Assembly: GCA_934183145.1 (NCBI GenBank) | Contig: CAKPSA010000012.1 | Location: forward strand, 1 to 21,115 | Length of the DNA stretch: 21,115 nucleotides | Direction: 5' to 3' | Source of the DNA: an uncultured Veillonella sp. | GTDB taxonomy: Bacteria; Bacillota; Negativicutes; Veillonellales; Veillonellaceae | In this document: one piece after another, positions 21,055 through 21,115 of the stretch | How the letters are laid out: each line of letters opens with the position of its first letter | Numbering within the stretch: the first letter of the stretch is position 1 | Position numbers and translations under genes: made by a program | The notes under the pieces: generated by a model | Databases searched by the model: none | Seen by the model: the letters and a program-made list of their open reading frames with translations, nothing else | Told to the model about the DNA's origin: nothing

Positions 21055-21115
21055 ATGGGTAAAGCAAATAAAGTAGTACTCGCATATTCTGGTGGTTTAG
21101 ACACATCCGTTATCA
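21055..21115 (+). CDS. argG: Argininosuccinate synthase, N-terminal fragment
   Basis: Only the first 20 codons are present before the window ends. They read MGKANKVVLAYSGGLDTSVI. The AYSGGLDTS motif is the ATP-pyrophosphatase P-loop of argininosuccinate synthase, which joins citrulline and aspartate in arginine biosynthesis. ATG 21055 follows GAGGTG (21044-21049) at a 5-base distance. Other N-type ATP pyrophosphatases such as thiolation enzymes share the SGG(L/V)D core, but the start and the DTSVI ending match ArgG closely. Its promoter region carries a possible operator dyad. Confidence 0.92.
   Translation, partial: MGKANKVVLAYSGGLDTSVI

Overview
The window looks like chromosomal DNA from a diderm Firmicute of the Negativicutes, most likely Veillonella or a close relative. 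The base composition is AT-rich and ribosome binding sites are strong AGGAG types. There is an outer-membrane trimeric autotransporter of the YadA/Hag kind next to Firmicute-style genes (an HPr with both His15 and Ser46, a CsoR-type regulator, a fused fructose PTS permease). The genus call rests on protein resemblance from memory and was not checked by a search.

Layout. 1-138: end of a cysteine synthase gene, with its terminator. 293-3358 (minus): a secreted 1021-residue protein with a signal peptide, a Pro/Thr/Gln-rich linker, about 270 residues of 20-residue helical repeats, and a C-terminal subtype B tannase-like esterase domain. 3359-4127: a long AT-rich divergent intergenic region with a good promoter and a leader hairpin for the next gene. 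4128-9983 (plus): a 1951-residue trimeric autotransporter adhesin with an extended signal peptide, beta-roll head, five stalk repeat units, a YadA-type anchor and an unusual coiled-coil tail after the anchor. 10182-11350 (plus): two small secreted proteins of unknown function that look like diverged tandem paralogues.

11465-16711 (minus): dapF, an NhaC/MleN-type antiporter gene, fruK and fruA in one orientation with short gaps. DapF makes meso-diaminopimelate for lysine and peptidoglycan. FruA imports fructose as fructose 1-phosphate and FruK phosphorylates it to fructose 1,6-bisphosphate. 17049-19186 (plus): ptsI and ptsH, the general PTS proteins that would feed phosphate to FruA. The window therefore holds a complete phosphoenolpyruvate-to-fructose relay.

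19370-19648 (minus): a CsoR-family metal-sensing repressor with the Cys-His-Cys copper-type ligand set. 19986-20792 (plus): a membrane-anchored stand-alone GT51 peptidoglycan glycosyltransferase. 21055-21115: the first 20 codons of argG behind a promoter that overlaps a perfect dyad.

The most distinctive parts are the tannase fused to a long repeat helix, the adhesin with variable-number 21-bp stalk heptads and a post-barrel tail, and the uncharacterised secreted gene pair. No mobile element, CRISPR array, tRNA or rRNA was seen.
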